Source of the DNA: Candidatus Bathyarchaeota archaeon
GTDB taxonomy: Archaea > Thermoproteota > Bathyarchaeia > Bathyarchaeales > Bathycorpusculaceae
Direction of reading: 5' to 3'
Assembly (NCBI GenBank): GCA_016649625.1
Contig: JAENXI010000024.1
Span: 1 to 8,744, forward strand
Length of the DNA stretch: 8,744 bases
Made by a program: the position numbers and the translations under genes. Shown here piece by piece: positions 6,089 to 8,744 of the stretch. The notes under the pieces were generated by a model. It ran no database searches. It was not told the DNA's origin and saw nothing but the letters and a program-made list of their open reading frames with translations. Position 1 is the first letter of the stretch. Every line of letters starts with the position of its first letter.

Positions 6089-6098
6089 CAATTATAGA
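6089..6098 (+). promoter_or_regulatory. Possible TATA element of the nadK-nob1 pair
   Basis: CAATTATAGA lies about 40 nt before the TTG start of nadK. Archaeal spacing would put the transcript start near 6119, with a leader of about 14 nt that includes GGG at 6124-6126. The match to the consensus TTTATATA is only moderate in a region rich in A and T. Confidence 0.35.
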
Positions 6099-6132
6099 TT
6101 GAGATTCTTCTATTAATTGGCTAGGGAAAAAA

Positions 6133-6972
6133 TTGTTTAAAACCGCAGGAATCGTTGCTAGGTATGACAAAAAACAGGCAATAATCCTCGCAGAAAGAAT
6201 ATCAAAATATCTTGAAGAAAAAGGATTAAAAGTTTTTATTGAAGATACCCTTGCAGAAAAAATGGAGAACCCTGAAAGGATTGTTCCACTTGATAAAATG
6301 AAAACAGACTTTATAGTTACTATAGGGGGAGATGGAACAATTCTAAGGGCAGCAATTTCAACTCCAAACCCTGAGCCGCCAATATTAGCAATTAATATGG
6401 GAGTAAGAGGATTTCTAACTGAGGTTGAACCTAAAGATGCATTTACAGCTTTAGATAAATGTTTAACGGGAGAATATAAAATTGAGAAGTCCAATAAACT
6501 TGCTGTTTCTGCTGGTAAAAAAAAGTTTCCAGATGCATTAAATGACGTTGTCATTTCTAGTGGAGAACCTTCAAAAATCATTTACACCCAAATATTCAAA
6601 GACGATAAACCAATTTTAAGATGTCAGACAGATGGGTTAATAATTGCTACTCAAACAGGGTCAACGGGATATTCTCTCTCAGCAGGAGGACCAGTTTTAG
6701 ATAAAGAAGTAGACGCATTCATCCTAACACCGATCTGTTCGTTAACAATATTCCATTCACTAGTTTTTTCATCGGAATCACAAGTATCAATAAAAATAAT
6801 TAGACCTATGAGAATGGTTATTTTAATTGATGGGAATTATCGGCAGGTATTAACATCAGAAATTCCTATTCTCAAAGTTAACCGTTCAAAAAATGTTACA
6901 TCTTTCATAAGATTTGAAGATGACTTTTATCAGCGTCTAAGAAGTAGACTTCTTTTTAAGGGAATAGGATGA
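6133..6972 (+). CDS. nadK: NAD kinase
   Basis: Phosphorylates NAD to NADP, using ATP or, in some archaea, polyphosphate; cytosolic. At 279 residues it is full length. Motifs in order: N-terminal Rossmann-like start FKTAGIVAR (2-10), the kinase motif TIGGDGTILRA (63-73), INMGVRGFLTEV (87-98), ALNDVVIS (135-142), the Gly-rich DGLIIATQTGSTGYSLS (167-183) with AGGP right after, and LIDGN (231-235). FILTPICSLTIFHSLVF (196-212) corresponds to the family's conserved TPICPHTL-like stretch, here without the PH. The start is TTG at 6133-6135: it gives the expected N-terminus, there is no ATG back to the in-frame TGA at 6100-6102, and a weak GGG lies 6 nt upstream. Seven bases separate its stop from nob1, so the two are probably one transcript. 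Confidence 0.93.
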   Translation: MFKTAGIVARYDKKQAIILAERISKYLEEKGLKVFIEDTLAEKMENPERIVPLDKMKTDFIVTIGGDGTILRAAISTPNPEPPILAINMGVRGFLTEVEPKDAFTALDKCLTGEYKIEKSNKLAVSAGKKKFPDALNDVVISSGEPSKIIYTQIFKDDKPILRCQTDGLIIATQTGSTGYSLSAGGPVLDKEVDAFILTPICSLTIFHSLVFSSESQVSIKIIRPMRMVILIDGNYRQVLTSEIPILKVNRSKNVTSFIRFEDDFYQRLRSRLLFKGIG

Positions 6973-6979
6973 GAAAATC

Positions 6980-7546
6980 TTGAAAAATAATAATGTTAGT
7001 GATGTATGTACTGTAGTTCTTGATACTTCAGCTTTTATTGCTGGTTTTGATCCTTTTTCTTCAAAAAGGTACAATGTAACAGTGCCTAAAGTTAAAGAGG
7101 AGATAAAGAGGAATTCAATTTTATTACTCCGATTTGAAGTGGCTATTGATACTGGAAAAATTGAAGTAAAAACTCCGTTTGAAAAATATAAAACAAAGGT
7201 TAAAAATATTGCAGATAAAATGGGAGATTTACATTTGTTGTCTGAAACTGATTTGGATGTTTTAGCAGTAGCTTTAGAATTAGAAATAGATGGTTTTAAA
7301 CCCCAAATTGTTACAGATGACTATTCAATCCAAAATGTTGCTAGTCAAATGAAAATTGAATTTATTCCCCTCACAACTAGGGGTATTCATAAAATTCTTG
7401 AGTGGATAAGATATTGTCCTGGTTGTTATAAAAAATTTTTGTCTAATTACAAGTTGGTTTCATGTTCAATTTGTGGAACAAAACTAAAAAGGAAACCAAA
7501 AAGAAAAATAAACCATGGAAAGACCTGTGAGAAAAAAAAGGAGTAA
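6980..7546 (+). CDS. nob1: Nob1-type endonuclease (PIN domain plus zinc ribbon)
   Basis: Predicted to cut the 3' end of 16S rRNA (site D) in the last step of small-subunit maturation. The 188-residue protein has an N-terminal PIN domain with VVLDTSAFIAGF (12-23; D15), VKEEI (38-42; E40/E41), SETDLDVLAVALEL (88-101; D91, D93) and VTDDYSI (111-117; D113/D114), the usual acidic metal-binding set. After RGIHKILEWI (134-143) comes a zinc ribbon, C146-x2-C149 and C162-x2-C165, then a Lys/Arg-rich tail that would hold rRNA. PIN plus this ribbon distinguishes Nob1 from PIN toxins. The start is TTG at 6980-6982, the only usable start before D15; GGATGA about 8 nt upstream overlaps the nadK stop. It pairs functionally with ksgA, which also acts on the 16S 3' end. 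It converges on the DUF2070 gene. Confidence 0.9.
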   Translation: MKNNNVSDVCTVVLDTSAFIAGFDPFSSKRYNVTVPKVKEEIKRNSILLLRFEVAIDTGKIEVKTPFEKYKTKVKNIADKMGDLHLLSETDLDVLAVALELEIDGFKPQIVTDDYSIQNVASQMKIEFIPLTTRGIHKILEWIRYCPGCYKKFLSNYKLVSCSICGTKLKRKPKRKINHGKTCEKKKE

Positions 7547-7559
7547 AATAGAGTTCTTA

Positions 7560-8744
7560 TTAAAGTATAGCAAGTAAAATAATCAAAAATAGTCCTTCAG
7601 TTCCAAAAATTGGGAAAACTATTTTTTTTGCTCTCTGCAGTGCTGAATCAACTAACACTGACAAAGAATTTAACCTCTCTTCCCCAATAACTCTAACTTC
7701 AGGAATGAGAATTTGAATACATCCTGCTCTGCATGGCTCTAAGTTTGTTGTTGCAGCTTTAGCTGCTTTCAAAATATAACTAAAGAGAATTTTTTTGTCC
7801 ATTGCCTCTCCGATAGGATGGTAGCCTCGTCGTCCTAAGACTATTGCACTTACTGCATGTGTATCGGTTGTAAAAACTTCAACTTCATGCAATCCATTAG
7901 ATTTAAGCATTAAAATAATTTCTTCGCGTAGTCCAGAAATCATATTATTTCCATCAATAACCACATAAACAGTTTTCTGTTCTGCAACATTAACTACAAG
8001 TGAGGTTATGCCTCCGGGACCCATACCATCTTTAAGAGTAAATTCTTTAGGAAAAACAGTTTTAATCCCGATTTCAAAAGGATAATGAGGTAAAGAAAGA
8101 GATTTTTTAAGACTTTTGAGTGCCACTTCTTTTAAAGTTTTTAAAGAAACATTCATCTCTGTTTTATCAGTTAAGCTGTTATGTGCATTAACTACTATAC
8201 TGTATATGATGCCTTGTTTTTTTGCTTCATCACGAACGAACTTTCCTAATTCTTGTGGAAGATCTTCAGTAGTTTGAGGTGAAAGAGTAAAAGAGAGAAA
8301 AACGTTTTTTCCAAAAATTTGGCAAGATGAAGTAACTGAATCTATTGTCGTCCTTACAAAAGGGCTAGCTTTATCTGCGAATGTAACAAAATTTGAAGCA
8401 TCTATCACAGATTTAATAATTTTGTTATTCTGGGTCTGTGATGCTAAATCAAGTTCGTGTCCAAGTATACCTAAGGGGACACAAGCATCACAATTGAATT
8501 CTTTTTCAAAACCATTTTTTAGTTGAGAAGGTAATAAGCTACTTCCGATATTTTTGAAAGGTCCAGGATGGACAAAAGGAACAATTATTGCTGCTTTAGT
8601 TTTTAGAGCATCAAATTTCATAAGCATTACTTCAACTAGTTCATTTTTTCCTAATTTTTCAAGTAATTTTTCAAAGGGAGCATTGAGTCCAACTACCCAA
8701 TTGAGCATAAAAGCTCTAAAAAGGGAAATAGCAGGTACATTATA
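7560..8744 (-). CDS. DUF2070 family membrane protein, C-terminal soluble domain (5' end beyond window)
   Basis: The frame is open to base 8744, so the gene is cut at the edge: the twelve codons before the Met at 8708 (YNVPAISLFRAF) continue the family sequence LFRAF-x-x-NW-x-x-GLN. Full-length members are around 600 residues with an N-terminal block of membrane helices, absent here. Numbering from that Met, the visible domain has FVHPGPFKNIGSSLLP (45-60), LGHELDLAS (82-90), VVNAHNSLTD (172-181), KDGMGPGGITSL (226-237), VIDGNNM (250-256), FTTDTHAVSAI (279-289) and GYHPIGEAMD (295-304). The repeated His/Asp/Glu motifs look like a metal-binding active site, which is inference; no activity is established for the family. 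It ends in a very hydrophobic tail (FLIILLAIL), perhaps a last membrane segment. Its stop is 13 nt from that of nob1. Confidence 0.85.
   Translation of the reverse strand, partial: YNVPAISLFRAFMLNWVVGLNAPFEKLLEKLGKNELVEVMLMKFDALKTKAAIIVPFVHPGPFKNIGSSLLPSQLKNGFEKEFNCDACVPLGILGHELDLASQTQNNKIIKSVIDASNFVTFADKASPFVRTTIDSVTSSCQIFGKNVFLSFTLSPQTTEDLPQELGKFVRDEAKKQGIIYSIVVNAHNSLTDKTEMNVSLKTLKEVALKSLKKSLSLPHYPFEIGIKTVFPKEFTLKDGMGPGGITSLVVNVAEQKTVYVVIDGNNMISGLREEIILMLKSNGLHEVEVFTTDTHAVSAIVLGRRGYHPIGEAMDKKILFSYILKAAKAATTNLEPCRAGCIQILIPEVRVIGEERLNSLSVLVDSALQRAKKIVFPIFGTEGLFLIILLAIL

Noticed and set aside
6023..6097. A 24-codon plus-strand frame (starts MEKKIRNCVI) upstream of nadK
   Set aside because: Too short, no recognisable motif, and it overlaps the likely nadK TATA element.
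6069..6581. Long minus-strand frame opposite the start of nadK
   Set aside because: Antisense shadow; the plus frame carries all NAD kinase motifs.
1..8744. tRNA or rRNA genes, insertion sequences, CRISPR arrays, toxin-antitoxin or defence genes
   Set aside because: No T-loop or cloverleaf pattern, no spaced direct repeats, and no transposase or defence domain was seen. The PIN protein carries the Nob1 zinc ribbon and so is not taken as a VapC toxin.

Overview
The window is archaeal. It carries SRP54, ribosomal protein L21e, RNA polymerase subunit Rpo4 (RpoF), Pus10, aIF5A with a hypusine-type loop, a Nob1-type PIN/zinc-ribbon nuclease, and the archaeal conserved families DUF655 and DUF2070. 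Base composition is AT-rich and genes are tightly packed. The family set and sequence style suggest a mesophilic or moderately thermophilic member of the TACK group, possibly Bathyarchaeia-like. That placement is inference and was not tested with a tree.

Layout. From 1 to about 5020 there is a minus-strand cluster. Read in transcription order it is srp54, pus10, rpl21e, rpo4, DUF655, ksgA (Dim1), and then the first 76 codons of a HemK2/Mtq2-type release-factor methyltransferase that leaves the window at base 1. Gaps are 10, 11, 1, 65 and 20 nt, and the last pair overlap by 17 nt, so most of the cluster looks like one transcript. Upstream of srp54 on the same strand is a 226-bp gap and then the aIF5A gene (5247-5639). 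A 493-bp, very AT-rich divergent region (5640-6132) separates aIF5A from a plus-strand pair, NAD kinase (6133-6972) and Nob1 (6980-7546). Nob1 converges, with 13 nt between stop codons, on a minus-strand DUF2070 gene (7560-8744) that is cut at its 5' end by the window edge.

Most notable item. The gap between aIF5A and srp54 contains a well-formed box C/D guide sRNA on the minus strand (about 5129-5191, 63 nt). It has C, D', C' and D boxes, a terminal stem, and exact kink-turn spacing. Its D' guide has nine consecutive bases complementary to CGGCUCUUC, a highly conserved archaeal/eukaryotic large-subunit rRNA segment next to the peptidyl-transferase loop. By the archaeal 'D box plus five' rule it would direct 2'-O-methylation to the C at about E. 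coli position 2510.

How the genes fit together. Nearly everything serves making RNA and protein: transcription (Rpo4), rRNA modification and processing (KsgA, Nob1, the C/D sRNA), tRNA modification (Pus10), the ribosome itself (L21e), translation factors (aIF5A, and HemK2 acting on release factor), and export of nascent proteins (SRP54). DUF655 lies inside this set and is likely to act on RNA. NAD kinase and DUF2070 are the outliers. Several genes use non-ATG starts (TTG for ksgA, nadK and nob1; GTG for aIF5A). I see no mobile element, CRISPR array, tRNA or rRNA.
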